A stretch of DNA of 64,000 bases from Thermoplasmata archaeon (lineage in GTDB: Archaea > Thermoplasmatota > Thermoplasmata > Thermoplasmatales > Thermoplasmataceae): contig JAJZZM010000001.1 of NCBI GenBank assembly GCA_021797555.1, positions 104,874 through 168,873 of the forward strand, given 5' to 3'. The notes beneath the pieces are model-generated. The model was not told the origin of the DNA. It ran no database searches and saw only the letters and a program-made list of their open reading frames with translations. Of the stretch, positions 52,384 through 61,367 are shown in pieces (position 1 is the first letter of the stretch; every line of letters begins with the position of its first letter). The position numbers and the translations under genes are program-made.

Positions 52384-53346
52384 TTAATATCCCGCAGTTC
52401 CCTTTATTATATTATGTGGAATGTATTTTTCTTCTATTCTTTCCATATCGTCATTATTTAAATTTACATCCAGTGAATTTATATTATCTTCAAGGTATTC
52501 AATCCTGGTAACCCCAATTACCGGCAAAAATCCCTTTTTAAGTAAATATGCCAGGGCAATATTTACCGGCTTAACACCTTTTTCCTTTGATATCTCAATT
52601 ATATTGTCAAGAACATCGAAATCATAGTCCTTAAAGTATCTTTTCTTCATTACCGGATATGACTCTGTTCTTATGCTTTCATTATTTTCATTTCTCCTAT
52701 ATTTGCCGGATAAAAATCCTGCAGCCAGTGGCGAAAATGGGGAATATTCAATACCTTTCTTTTTGCAGAATGGTATAACACCATTTTCATCCTCACGGTA
52801 AACCGCATTGTAATGGTTCTGCACCATTTCAATTCTATTATTGAATAATTCACTGGACAATGTAAAAAACTCTGCCAGCTGGTAACCTGAGAAATTGCTT
52901 GCACCCAAATAATTTATTTTATTATTTTTTATATTGTTGTCTAAAGTTTTTAATGTGACTTTCATATCTATATTATCCAGCATTGTATGCAAATAATAGA
53001 TATCAATATAATCTGTTTTTAATCTTTTTAAGCTATCGTTTATTGCTTTATTTAAATACTTATTATTAAACCCATAATAAAAATCATTCATTTTCCCTGC
53101 ACCCTTTGTTGATATTATTAAATCATCCCTGTAGCCATTAATAGCCTTGCCTATTATTTCCTCTGATTTTCCATTCGAGTAAATATTTGCGGTATCTATA
53201 TAGTTTATGCCATAATCTATGGCTTTTTTAATAATTTTTATTGAATTTTCTTCATCTGCCATCCATTTTGAATTGCCAAACGACATGCCGCCAAGGCATA
53301 GCCTTGATGCTTTTAAATCTGTATTTCCTATTACTGTATATTCCAT
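52384..53346 (-). CDS. Aldo/keto reductase
   Basis: NADP(H)-dependent reductase, 320 residues, TIM barrel. The catalytic tetrad is visible: Asp and Tyr in YIDTANIYSNGKSE, Lys in ISTKGAGK and His in YYLHTM, and ASNFSGYQLAEF follows. Its stop is immediately next to the MarC stop (convergent). Substrate unknown. Confidence 0.9.
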   Translation of the reverse strand: MEYTVIGNTDLKASRLCLGGMSFGNSKWMADEENSIKIIKKAIDYGINYIDTANIYSNGKSEEIIGKAINGYRDDLIISTKGAGKMNDFYYGFNNKYLNKAINDSLKRLKTDYIDIYYLHTMLDNIDMKVTLKTLDNNIKNNKINYLGASNFSGYQLAEFFTLSSELFNNRIEMVQNHYNAVYREDENGVIPFCKKKGIEYSPFSPLAAGFLSGKYRRNENNESIRTESYPVMKKRYFKDYDFDVLDNIIEISKEKGVKPVNIALAYLLKKGFLPVIGVTRIEYLEDNINSLDVNLNNDDMERIEEKYIPHNIIKGTAGY

Positions 53347-53417
53347 ACTAAAAATATACCGATATGGTAAATATATTTTGTTAATATCTTTTTTATAATA
53401 ATATTATATTATCATAT

Positions 53418-54056
53418 GTGTTTAAGGGATTATATAAAGACCTATATGATCATTACGGTGATTTGGGGTGGTGGCCATCAGAGAATGATGATGAAACCAT
53501 AATAGGATGCATGTTAACACAGAATACTTCATGGAAAAATGTTGAAAAATCAATAAAAAACCTAAAAGAAAATAATATAAAAACATTAAGTGACATTGTA
53601 AAATTGGATGAAAACAATCTAAAAAATTTAATAAAGAGTTCAGGTTTTTATAATGTAAAAGGCAAATATTTGATGAATGTTTCAAAAAGTATTATTGGTA
53701 AATATGGGAATGTAAATAATATGAAGAATAAAAATGTTGATGAAATATTAAAATTTATAATAAATTTAAATGGCATTGGAAACGAAACCATGGAATCAAT
53801 AATGCTATATGCCCTTGATTACCATATATTTGTTGTTGATTCATACACATTAAGATTCTTGAAGAGATATTTAAATATGGATTTAAAACGCAGTGAATTA
53901 AGGAAAATAACTGAAGATGAATTTGAAGATAATTATGAGTTGAAAAACTTGCATGGAATGATAGTTGAGATATCAAAGGATTACTGCAGGAAAAAACCAT
54001 TATGCAATAAATGCTTTTTAAATAAGAAATGTGTCTATTATTCTATAAACCGGTAA
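53418..54056 (+). CDS. EndoIII/HhH-GPD DNA glycosylase (MagIII-like)
   Basis: Base-excision glycosylase, 212 residues. LTQNTSWKNVEKSI, then LNGIGNETMESI is the helix-hairpin-helix with the catalytic Asp in VVDSYTLRFLKR. The EndoIII Lys in the HhH is absent (NETMES), which points to a monofunctional glycosylase such as MagIII. C-terminal CRKKPLCNKCFLNKKC gives four Cys (C-x5-C-x2-C-x5-C) for an iron-sulfur cluster. The start is GTG 53418. Overlaps the next gene tail to tail by 14 bp. Confidence 0.85.
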   Translation: MFKGLYKDLYDHYGDLGWWPSENDDETIIGCMLTQNTSWKNVEKSIKNLKENNIKTLSDIVKLDENNLKNLIKSSGFYNVKGKYLMNVSKSIIGKYGNVNNMKNKNVDEILKFIINLNGIGNETMESIMLYALDYHIFVVDSYTLRFLKRYLNMDLKRSELRKITEDEFEDNYELKNLHGMIVEISKDYCRKKPLCNKCFLNKKCVYYSINR

Positions 54057-54525
54057 TTGAATTAATATTATTTATATATTCTTTATATTTATAGTATGTT
54101 TTTATTGATTCACCTATTATTAATCCAAGTGTTACAGCCAGCAATGCATCAACAATAAAATCTGCAGTTATATTATATGGATAAACTATTTCCAGTATAA
54201 TTCTTGCTATAAATGCTATGGCCCATGCAACAAGTATATACGGTGACCTTTTATAGTATAATAAATTATTTTTCATAAAAAATAATACTTTTTCTCCATA
54301 GATATATCCTGGCATTATGCCTGCAAATATCAAAAATATTACTATTGTCAAATAGTAAATATTACTTATAAATATTTCAAGGAAAAACATCAGCAATAAA
54401 AGGTAAATAACAGGCAGGTAAAATAGCCTTCCAATTTTAAATTGCCTTCCATTTAACCCCCTCTGAATTCTTCTTATTAATACATATATAACAAAAATGA
54501 GTAGTATAACTATTGTGTAATCCAT
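54043..54525 (-). CDS. Membrane protein (possible DUF1453/CcdC-like)
   Basis: 160 residues, about five hydrophobic segments with RRIQRGLNGRQFKIGRLFYL after the first. The helix-charged-helix layout reminds me of DUF1453/CcdC, weakly. Multi-pass inner-membrane protein of unknown role. ATG 54525. Confidence 0.55.
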   Translation of the reverse strand: MDYTIVILLIFVIYVLIRRIQRGLNGRQFKIGRLFYLPVIYLLLLMFFLEIFISNIYYLTIVIFLIFAGIMPGYIYGEKVLFFMKNNLLYYKRSPYILVAWAIAFIARIILEIVYPYNITADFIVDALLAVTLGLIIGESIKTYYKYKEYINNINSITGL

Positions 54526-54606
54526 TGCCGTTTATTTTTTATTAAAATATAAATATTTGTAAACATTATTGCATTATAATAAATATTATAATTATATTAT
54601 AAATGG

Positions 54607-55320
54607 ATGGAGATAGAGTGGAAAATAGCATATTTATACATTATATACGGCATTATAATGTTAATAGCATATATGCTAACAAAAATTTATTACCTTGCCA
54701 TTATTTCAGAATTTATTTTTATATTTATATATTTTTACCATTCATTAAAATATAAAGGTAAAATTTATACAGTAAAATTCTTTTTAATTTCCTATTTTAT
54801 ATCATTTATAATAGAAATTATAGGTGTTAATACAGGAATTCCTTTCGGCAATTATTATTACACGGATATATTGGGGGAAAAATTTTTGGGTGTTCCACTG
54901 GCAATACCATTTTTATGGTCATCATTATTATATTTTACATCAATAGCCGGTAATTTCAATATTTATAAATCATCGGCATTAATGCTATTCCTTGATTTGT
55001 CATTTGACCCTAGATTTTCAATGCACTTATGGCACTGGGTAAATAAGGGGATATACTTCGGTGTTCCGTTAACAAATTTCTTTGGATGGTTTATATCATC
55101 ATTAATAATATTCTTAATTTTGAATAAAGCATTAAAATTTAATAAAAATTATGATTTAAACGGCGTGATATTCTATTTTCTTCTTGGAATATTCCAGGGC
55201 ATAGAGGATTATACTGTAGCATTATATTATCTATCATATATATCATTTGCAATGTTCATAATAATTTTCTATTTCATGTATAAAAATTATATAAATAATA
55301 AAAATTTTAATAATAAATAA
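54607..55320 (+). CDS. Carotenoid biosynthesis membrane protein (CruF/DUF422 family)
   Basis: 237 residues, seven or so hydrophobic helices. GVNTGIPFGNYYYTD, GVPLAIPFLWSS, LFLDLSFDPRFSMHLWHWVN and GVPLTNFFGWF match the CruF/bisanhydrobacterioruberin hydratase family, which adds water to carotenoid ends. No other carotenoid gene is nearby. Promoter AT-rich; ATG 54607 chosen (a frame-shifted ATG at 54603 is not used). Confidence 0.85.
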   Translation: MEIEWKIAYLYIIYGIIMLIAYMLTKIYYLAIISEFIFIFIYFYHSLKYKGKIYTVKFFLISYFISFIIEIIGVNTGIPFGNYYYTDILGEKFLGVPLAIPFLWSSLLYFTSIAGNFNIYKSSALMLFLDLSFDPRFSMHLWHWVNKGIYFGVPLTNFFGWFISSLIIFLILNKALKFNKNYDLNGVIFYFLLGIFQGIEDYTVALYYLSYISFAMFIIIFYFMYKNYINNKNFNNK

Positions 55321-55354
55321 TAAATATTTTATAACAATTTTAAATTGTATCTAA

Positions 55355-56077
55355 ATGGAAAAAATCAATGGCATACCATATTCAGAATTTAAGGAAATAC
55401 ATAAAATAAAAAAATCAGGAAATAGATTATTATTTATCAATGAACTGAATAATTTTTCCGGCAAAAAAATTTATCATGATATATTCATATACTGGATAAC
55501 AGATGATTCTATTATTTATGGCAAAAAAAATATAAAAAGAGTTATGGTAAATGGAACGCTGTTCAATAGAAAAACATTGTTTAGAAAAAGCCTTTTTGAT
55601 AAAACTGAAACAGTGGAATGGGCATTCAGTTTGCCTGATAATATTAATAATGCACTAATATTATGCTATTACCATAACAACAATTTCTCAGAGAAAATTT
55701 TATATATATTGCTGGATAAGCATAATAAAAGGAAATATATAAAAAAAATAAATGAGGTACTATCAAAAGCCTTTGAAGAATATGGATTTCCATTGAATGA
55801 CAATTATGTTTTCTATGATTATATAAATGATGATTATAAAGATGAGTTTGAAAAAAATGATGAAAGCAATAATAAAGAAATAAACAATGATGAAAATTTA
55901 TTTTCCATACTTGAAATGGAACCTACAACGGATATAAAGGAAATAAGGAATTCATATATAAAACTGGTGAAAAGGTATCATCCTGACCTCGCTGAAGACA
56001 GGTACAAAAATGATTTTGAACAGAAAATAAAGGAAATAAATAATGCATATGAATATTTATATGAAAAATATAGATAA
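55355..56077 (+). CDS. Protein with C-terminal J domain
   Basis: 240 residues. The last 65 (about 176-240) are a J domain with the HPD motif in VKRYHPDLAED, the co-chaperone signature that stimulates Hsp70. The first 170 residues do not match a family I know and have no Gly/Phe or zinc regions. An acidic linker (KNDESNNKEINNDE) joins them. A J domain at the C-terminus is unusual compared with standard DnaJ. It may recruit DnaK to an unknown partner. Confidence 0.75.
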   Translation: MEKINGIPYSEFKEIHKIKKSGNRLLFINELNNFSGKKIYHDIFIYWITDDSIIYGKKNIKRVMVNGTLFNRKTLFRKSLFDKTETVEWAFSLPDNINNALILCYYHNNNFSEKILYILLDKHNKRKYIKKINEVLSKAFEEYGFPLNDNYVFYDYINDDYKDEFEKNDESNNKEINNDENLFSILEMEPTTDIKEIRNSYIKLVKRYHPDLAEDRYKNDFEQKIKEINNAYEYLYEKYR

Positions 56078-56079
56078 AT

Positions 56080-57309
56080 TTAGTTTATTTCAAATTCATG
56101 GCCGTTGTATGGCAGTATAAAGTTGTATTCAGGCAATGCTTCCTGTAGTTTTTCCCTCTGATCACCGTGGCAAAGCACTATTGTTTCAGGGTCTATGTCC
56201 TTTATGAATTTTACAAGGTCAGAATGCCCTGCATGTGCAGATAAATCAAAGAAATCTATTTTCATTGCCGGTTTTATTGTTGCACCTGCTATCTGTATAG
56301 TGCCATTTTCCAATAGGCTTCTGCCATTTGTTCCATCTACCTGGTAACCTGTTAGAAATATGGCAGATTTTGAATCCTGGGCATATGCATCTATATAACC
56401 TAAAACAGGGCCGCCATCAAGCATGCCTGAGGTTGTTATTATTATATCCGCCTCGTCTATTGCTTCCTTTCTCATTCTATTATTTCTTATCTGTATTACC
56501 TTTCCGATAGACCTCCTGAATAATTTCGGGTCTTTCAAAAATCCAGGTGTTTCCATGTATATCCTTGATATGCTGTTGCCCATGCCATCAACGTATATTG
56601 TATAGTCCATATCCCTTAGTATCATTACCATTTCCTGTGTCCTGCCTATTGCAAATGTTGGCAGGATTACCCGGCCACCGTTATCAATTACTTCCTTGAT
56701 GCTATCCTTTAATCTCTGTATTACCTCATCCCTGTCCTCATGATCCCTTCCTGCATATGTGGATTCCATCATCAGTATATCTGTTTTCACAGGTTTTGCA
56801 CCGGATAACAAATTTGTATCCCTTGTATATAAATCGCCTGTAATCATAAATGATTTCGAATTCTGGAACCACCACATGGATGAACCTGGTATATGGCCTG
56901 CAGTGTATGGTATTGCAGTTAAACTGCCCACTTCCATTGATTCGCCGTATTTTGATGTTACTAATGATTTAAACAGATTATCAACATCGTCTTCGTTAAA
57001 AACTTTTGTATAATTTTCAAGCCTCATTATTTTTAATGAATCGTTTAATATTGGCCTTATACTGTTTGCAGTCATTGCCGTAGCATGCAGGTTTGCCTTA
57101 AAGCTATGGTAATATACAGGCAAAGCTCCTGTATGGTCTAAATGTGCATGTGTTATGAATATGTCATTTACCTTTTCTGGTGGCAATGGATATTCTGGCG
57201 GCTTTTCGGGCTCTATACCATAATCTATCATTATTTTGCTATCTCTATCTTCTATTTTTATTGCAAGTCTTCCGACTTCCTCGGCTCCACCGAGAAATTT
57301 TATTTTCAT
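56080..57309 (-). CDS. beta-CASP metallo-beta-lactamase ribonuclease (aCPSF2-like)
   Basis: Zinc RNA nuclease of the aCPSF2/RNase J-type group, about 409 residues from ATG 57309. Motifs: THAHLDHTGALP (HxHxDH), AGHIPGSSMWW, TGDLYTRDT, MMESTYAGR, then beta-CASP features GRVILPTFAIGRTQE, SAHAGHSDL and LCHGDQ. No N-terminal KH domains, so it is not aCPSF1. The longer frame from 57348 overlaps the MTA phosphorylase gene; 57309 gives the standard start and comes 5 bases after its stop. Part of an operon with that gene. Confidence 0.9.
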   Translation of the reverse strand: MKIKFLGGAEEVGRLAIKIEDRDSKIMIDYGIEPEKPPEYPLPPEKVNDIFITHAHLDHTGALPVYYHSFKANLHATAMTANSIRPILNDSLKIMRLENYTKVFNEDDVDNLFKSLVTSKYGESMEVGSLTAIPYTAGHIPGSSMWWFQNSKSFMITGDLYTRDTNLLSGAKPVKTDILMMESTYAGRDHEDRDEVIQRLKDSIKEVIDNGGRVILPTFAIGRTQEMVMILRDMDYTIYVDGMGNSISRIYMETPGFLKDPKLFRRSIGKVIQIRNNRMRKEAIDEADIIITTSGMLDGGPVLGYIDAYAQDSKSAIFLTGYQVDGTNGRSLLENGTIQIAGATIKPAMKIDFFDLSAHAGHSDLVKFIKDIDPETIVLCHGDQREKLQEALPEYNFILPYNGHEFEIN

Positions 57310-57314
57310 TTTTA

Positions 57315-58088
57315 TCACGCCTTTGCATTTTCTAATCTCAAAGAACATTTACAGTTCCTTTGACCTTTAATTTCTGGAATTAAATTATATAACATGTTTG
57401 ATACTTTCTCTTCACTTTCCTTCATTATTTCCATTACATCCGATGCCTCCACGGCCTTTGTTGACCATGCATCGTAATCTGTAACGGTTGCAATCATACC
57501 ATAACATAATGATAATTCTGCTGCTAGATTTATTTCAGGCACTAAAGTCATGCCTATTATATCTGCAAAATTTTTAAACATTTTTGATTCGGACCTTGTT
57601 GAAAATCTTGGCCCCTCTATACATAAATATGATCCGTTGTTATGAATTTTATAATCCAATTTTTTCCCGGTTTCGTATGCTTTTATACTTATATCGCTGC
57701 AGAACGGGTCTGCCATTGATATATGGTAAACCTCAGGGCCATCATAATATGTTAAATCCCTTCTCTTTGTGAAATCTATAAACTGGTCTGGAATTACTAT
57801 ATCTCCTGGATTATAATCTTCATTTAAGGACCCTACTGCATTTAACCCTATTATTCTTTCAACACCCAATTTATGCAGTGCAAAAATATTTGCCTTATAA
57901 TTAACCTTATGCGGGGGTATAGTATGCTTTTTGCCATGCCTTGGCAAAAATGCCACATCAACATTGTTTATTTTTCCCACTTCTATTTTATCCGATGTAT
58001 TTCCATATGGTGTATCCACATTTATTGATTCCTTGCTATCCATTATATTGTATAATCCGCTACCACCAATTATTCCTATGTATGCCAT
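57315..58088 (-). CDS. mtnP: S-methyl-5'-thioadenosine phosphorylase
   Basis: Recycles methylthioadenosine made from SAM. 257 residues: [54 protein letters not shown] and TVTDYDAWS form the phosphorylase active site. Usual length. Followed closely by the beta-CASP nuclease on the same strand. ATG 58088. Confidence 0.92.
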   Translation of the reverse strand: MAYIGIIGGSGLYNIMDSKESINVDTPYGNTSDKIEVGKINNVDVAFLPRHGKKHTIPPHKVNYKANIFALHKLGVERIIGLNAVGSLNEDYNPGDIVIPDQFIDFTKRRDLTYYDGPEVYHISMADPFCSDISIKAYETGKKLDYKIHNNGSYLCIEGPRFSTRSESKMFKNFADIIGMTLVPEINLAAELSLCYGMIATVTDYDAWSTKAVEASDVMEIMKESEEKVSNMLYNLIPEIKGQRNCKCSLRLENAKA

Positions 58089-58146
58089 TGTTTATCCCAT
58101 TATTTATATACTATATACTACAATAATATTTATTCATTTCTAATAA

Positions 58147-58857
58147 TTATTTTAAATTCCTCAATATGAATTTATTAATGCCTGAGCCATACTGTGCAGC
58201 TGTTTTGCTTCTATTGTAGAGTTCCTCCGGCATGTTAATTTTCTGTGCTATCTCCCTGAGAACCATTTTATTTTTATTGTTATATATATTTATATCCCTC
58301 GTTATTTTATATTTTATTTTAAGTATGTCCGGAGATAGATATGGTGTTATTAATTCCTTGTCATAATATTCTGCCATCTTCTTTTCCCTGGGCAATGTTA
58401 CATTTAATAGCCTGTTTAAATATGAATCATTTCTTAAATTCGGGCTGTCAAGGAATCTATGGTAACCATAAAACAATTCATCAGCGCCCTGCCCTGTTAC
58501 AACGTATTTTTCAGATATATAATCCATAAGTATGAATAGGACCAGCTCATAACCCAGTTCAAGCTTTGTAATCTTTTTGTCTATTTTATATAATTCATCA
58601 ATATAATTATTTATATCCATATCATCTAAATATATTTTTTTAACATTTATATTTAATATTAATGATGAATTATCAACGTTCTCTATGTCCCTTGAATCAG
58701 AAAATCCAAGGGAGTATGGAATCAATTTATAATCAGATAATGCAAATAGCAGTGAACTGTCCAAACCGCCAGAATATGCAATTGCACATGGTTTATCTTT
58801 TATTTTTTCCATTTCCGATTTTAAATAGGAATAAACTTCATTTACAACCTCTTTCAT
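58147..58857 (-). CDS. Asparagine synthase-like protein, amidotransferase domain missing
   Basis: 236 residues that correspond to the synthetase half of AsnB: PP-loop AIAYSGGLDSSLL (26-38) and GQGADELFYGYHRF. The N-terminal glutaminase domain of about 200 residues is absent, so it would need ammonia directly or do another ATP-PPi reaction. It is also shorter than the usual C-terminal half. Single gene. Possible roles: ammonia-dependent asparagine synthesis or amide formation on another substrate. Confidence 0.78.
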   Translation of the reverse strand: MKEVVNEVYSYLKSEMEKIKDKPCAIAYSGGLDSSLLFALSDYKLIPYSLGFSDSRDIENVDNSSLILNINVKKIYLDDMDINNYIDELYKIDKKITKLELGYELVLFILMDYISEKYVVTGQGADELFYGYHRFLDSPNLRNDSYLNRLLNVTLPREKKMAEYYDKELITPYLSPDILKIKYKITRDINIYNNKNKMVLREIAQKINMPEELYNRSKTAAQYGSGINKFILRNLK

Positions 58858-58997
58858 ATATTATTAATTATAACTGAATATTTAAACTTAATATTGAATT
58901 AAATTAAAGGAATAATAATTTAAGTAATAATAAGAAAATAAGAATACAAAGTTAATTTTTCGTTAAAGTTTATAATTATTAAAGCATTCACAATAAT

Positions 58998-59417
58998 ATG
59001 ATAAGGGTCATGGCATCAGGAGTATTCGATATATTGCATTTAGGTCATATACATTATTTAAAGGAATCTAAATCTTTCGGGGATTACTTAATTGTCGTAA
59101 TAGCCTCAGATTATACTGCAAAAAAACACGGTAAAAATTTAATATTCAATGAAAATGAAAGAAAGGAATTAATCTCGGAATTAAAAATTGTTGATAAAGC
59201 AATTATAGGCCATAGCGAGGATAATATTTTTCAGACTGTCAGAGAAGTAAAGCCGGATATAATTACCCTGGGATATGACCAGAAATTTGATGACGAATAT
59301 ATAGAAAATGAATGCAGGAAAATGGGCTTAAAAACAACTGTAAAAAGAACTTCACCCTATAGTGGCATTTTAAACAGTTCATCAAAAATAAGGCAAAAAA
59401 TTATGGAATCAATGTGA
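58998..59417 (+). CDS. ribL: FAD synthetase (RibL)
   Basis: Adenylyltransferase that turns FMN to FAD in archaea. 139 residues: FDILHLGHIHYLKESK with HLGH, VDKAIIGHSEDN, PDIITLGYDQKFDD and C-terminal NSSSKIRQKI, the family layout. FAD is needed by the acyl-CoA dehydrogenases elsewhere in the window. Ends 1 bp before the convergent prefoldin stop. Confidence 0.9.
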   Translation: MIRVMASGVFDILHLGHIHYLKESKSFGDYLIVVIASDYTAKKHGKNLIFNENERKELISELKIVDKAIIGHSEDNIFQTVREVKPDIITLGYDQKFDDEYIENECRKMGLKTTVKRTSPYSGILNSSSKIRQKIMESM

Positions 59418-59795
59418 TTAATTTATTCCCTGGTTCCCTTTTGTGGATTCTTCATATTTTCTCTGTATTGTTTCTTCAAGTTCTTTATATTTTCCTTCCA
59501 TTGATTTCTGCTGATTTTCTAAAGTTTTTAATCTCATCTGCCCTAACTCCTTCTGTTCCTCTAAATCGGATATTAACTTATTTTTGTCGTCTATTTTATA
59601 TATAACTGGCCCGACATTTTTATAAACGGGTGTATCGTTACCGATGCCATTTAACTCTTTTAATGTTTTGTCAAGTTCCTTTACCTTTAAATCTAACTGG
59701 TATCTCTGATTTGCTATCTGCTCTATTTGGGCCTGCAAATCCTGTGCCTGCTTTATCTGATTCTGCAAATATGCATTTATATTTGGTTCTACCAT
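59418..59795 (-). CDS. pfdB: Prefoldin beta subunit
   Basis: Jellyfish-shaped chaperone subunit that hands unfolded proteins to the thermosome. 125 residues: two long coiled-coil helices around KNVGPVIYKIDDKNKLISDL, which is the conserved beta-hairpin centre. It overlaps the pcc1 gene by 7 bp. The same pcc1-pfdB order is typical of archaea. Confidence 0.94.
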   Translation of the reverse strand: MVEPNINAYLQNQIKQAQDLQAQIEQIANQRYQLDLKVKELDKTLKELNGIGNDTPVYKNVGPVIYKIDDKNKLISDLEEQKELGQMRLKTLENQQKSMEGKYKELEETIQRKYEESTKGNQGIN

Positions 59796-60022
59796 ACATT
59801 TACCTCCATTATTTTTTTGACAATGCTTAAAACCCTTGTAATTGATGATATGCTTGCTCTTAGTGATGAAGTATCAGGAGCCTTGATTATTATGTATATA
59901 TTATCACTGTCGGTTTCCATGTATACCTTTGATCTGCCAAAGGTCTCTGTTAGCTCCGGCTCTATTGATTTTATATAGCTGTTGTATTCGCTTTTCTTTA
60001 GGGTCAATTTAACCTTAAACAT
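59789..60022 (-). CDS. pcc1: KEOPS subunit Pcc1
   Basis: Small dimerisation subunit of the KEOPS complex for t6A tRNA modification. 77 residues with the typical C-terminal APDTSSLRASISSITRVLSIVKKI helix. Translationally coupled to pfdB by overlap. ATG 60022. Confidence 0.9.
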   Translation of the reverse strand: MFKVKLTLKKSEYNSYIKSIEPELTETFGRSKVYMETDSDNIYIIIKAPDTSSLRASISSITRVLSIVKKIMEVNVW

Positions 60023-60201
60023 CCTTAAATCATAATGTTTTATTATTATATAACTATTTATAATTTATTGCATTAAAAAATTAAATGTGGATATGTATAA
60101 TAATTGCCATATTTTTAATGCTTTCTAACTGGCAATTCAATATACCGAATTTTACTGTATATAATAGAAATACTTATATTTAATCTTTAAATTATGGTAG
60201 T

Positions 60202-60276
60202 GGGCTCATGGCCTAGTATGGATAAGGCACCGTCCTTCTAAGTCGGTGATCGTGGGTCCAAATCCCACTGAGCCCG
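60202..60276 (+). tRNA. tRNA-Arg (anticodon TCT), with two irregular positions
   Basis: 75 nt. Acceptor GGGCTCA/TGAGCCC, D-arm GCCT/AGGC, anticodon loop CTTCTAA, T-arm GTGGG/CCCAC, discriminator G. Anticodon stem CCGTC/GTCGG contains a T-T mismatch at 30:40, and the T-loop is TCCAAAT, with C at position 55 in place of the near-universal T. Confidence 0.88.
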
Positions 60277-60345
60277 CTTGTATATAAATGATTTTAATAT
60301 AATATTCATAAATATATTTAAATATATTCATATTATAGTTTTAAG

Positions 60346-60717
60346 ATGAATAATAAAGATAATAATTCTATAATGTATTTGATTGCATATTTAGTTCCCG
60401 TGCTTACCGGTGCAATTGTTTATGTAATGTATGGTGAAAATGATAAAAGGTTAAAATTTTATAGCGTTCAATCAATACTTCTTGGCATTGTTATTATTGT
60501 GCTTTATATAATTTTTTCAATTACATCAGCATTGATAATAATGCCCGGGCATTACAGTGGAATAATAGTCTATTTATATATATCATATATATTTGATATA
60601 ATAATTACATTATTATGGCTATACGGAATATATGTTGGATATAAAGCATCATTAAATGTTAACATAAAAATTCCATATATAAGTAATTATGCAGCATCAA
60701 TAACAAATTATAATTAA
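60346..60717 (+). CDS. DUF4870-like small membrane protein
   Basis: 123 residues, three hydrophobic helices (10-30, 42-65 and 78-102). IMYLIAYLVPVLTGAIVYVM followed by RLKFYSVQSILLGI is the typical DUF4870/TIC20-like start. Function unknown. Single gene. Confidence 0.75.
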   Translation: MNNKDNNSIMYLIAYLVPVLTGAIVYVMYGENDKRLKFYSVQSILLGIVIIVLYIIFSITSALIIMPGHYSGIIVYLYISYIFDIIITLLWLYGIYVGYKASLNVNIKIPYISNYAASITNYN

Positions 60718-60773
60718 ATAATAATTTTTTTATTTTATAAAAAACATAATAAATGACTTTTTTATACACAAAT

Positions 60774-61367
60774 ATGGGTACATATTTATTTGTAAGGCAT
60801 GGCGAAAGCAATATAAATGTTTCAGGTACATTATCCGATGAAACAGACAAAAACCCTTTAACTGAAACAGGTGTAAAACAGGCAAGGAGAACCGGAGAAC
60901 AGTTAAAGGGGTTAAAATTTGATGGAATTATTTCAAGTCCGATTAAACGTGCATATGAAACTGCTAAAATTATATCGGAATATGTAAATTTGGATGTTAA
61001 AACCGATAATAGATTACGTGAAATTGGTTTAGGCAATGCCAATGGGCACAATATAAATGAATTCGTGGATGAACTGTATAAAAATTCGCACATAACCGGT
61101 GATATGAGAAAAAAAATTGAAATGGAGGACTGGGATAAACTAATATCAAGGATAAAGGACTGCATGAACGATTATAATGGAAAATATATTTTTGTGTCAC
61201 ATTCGGACCCTATAAGGGCTATAAGTTCATATTATCTTGGATTTGCTGAAAATGATAGCTATGGCATCGCAATAAAAAATGCATCGATGACCGTTATATC
61301 AGAAAATAATGTATTGTGTTTAGGTGCAATAAATCTTGATAATAAAATAAAATTATTATTTAGGTAA
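60774..61367 (+). CDS. Histidine phosphatase family protein
   Basis: Phosphoglycerate-mutase-like phosphatase, about 197 residues from ATG 60774. Motif TYLFVRHGESNINVSG carries the phospho-His, ISSPIKRAYETAKII has the second Arg, and FVSHSDPIRAIS the late His. An upstream start at 60753 is possible but adds an atypical N-terminus. The substrate may be a sugar phosphate or a cobalamin intermediate such as alpha-ribazole-phosphate. Overlaps the MFS gene tail to tail by 12 bp. Confidence 0.85.
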   Translation: MGTYLFVRHGESNINVSGTLSDETDKNPLTETGVKQARRTGEQLKGLKFDGIISSPIKRAYETAKIISEYVNLDVKTDNRLREIGLGNANGHNINEFVDELYKNSHITGDMRKKIEMEDWDKLISRIKDCMNDYNGKYIFVSHSDPIRAISSYYLGFAENDSYGIAIKNASMTVISENNVLCLGAINLDNKIKLLFR

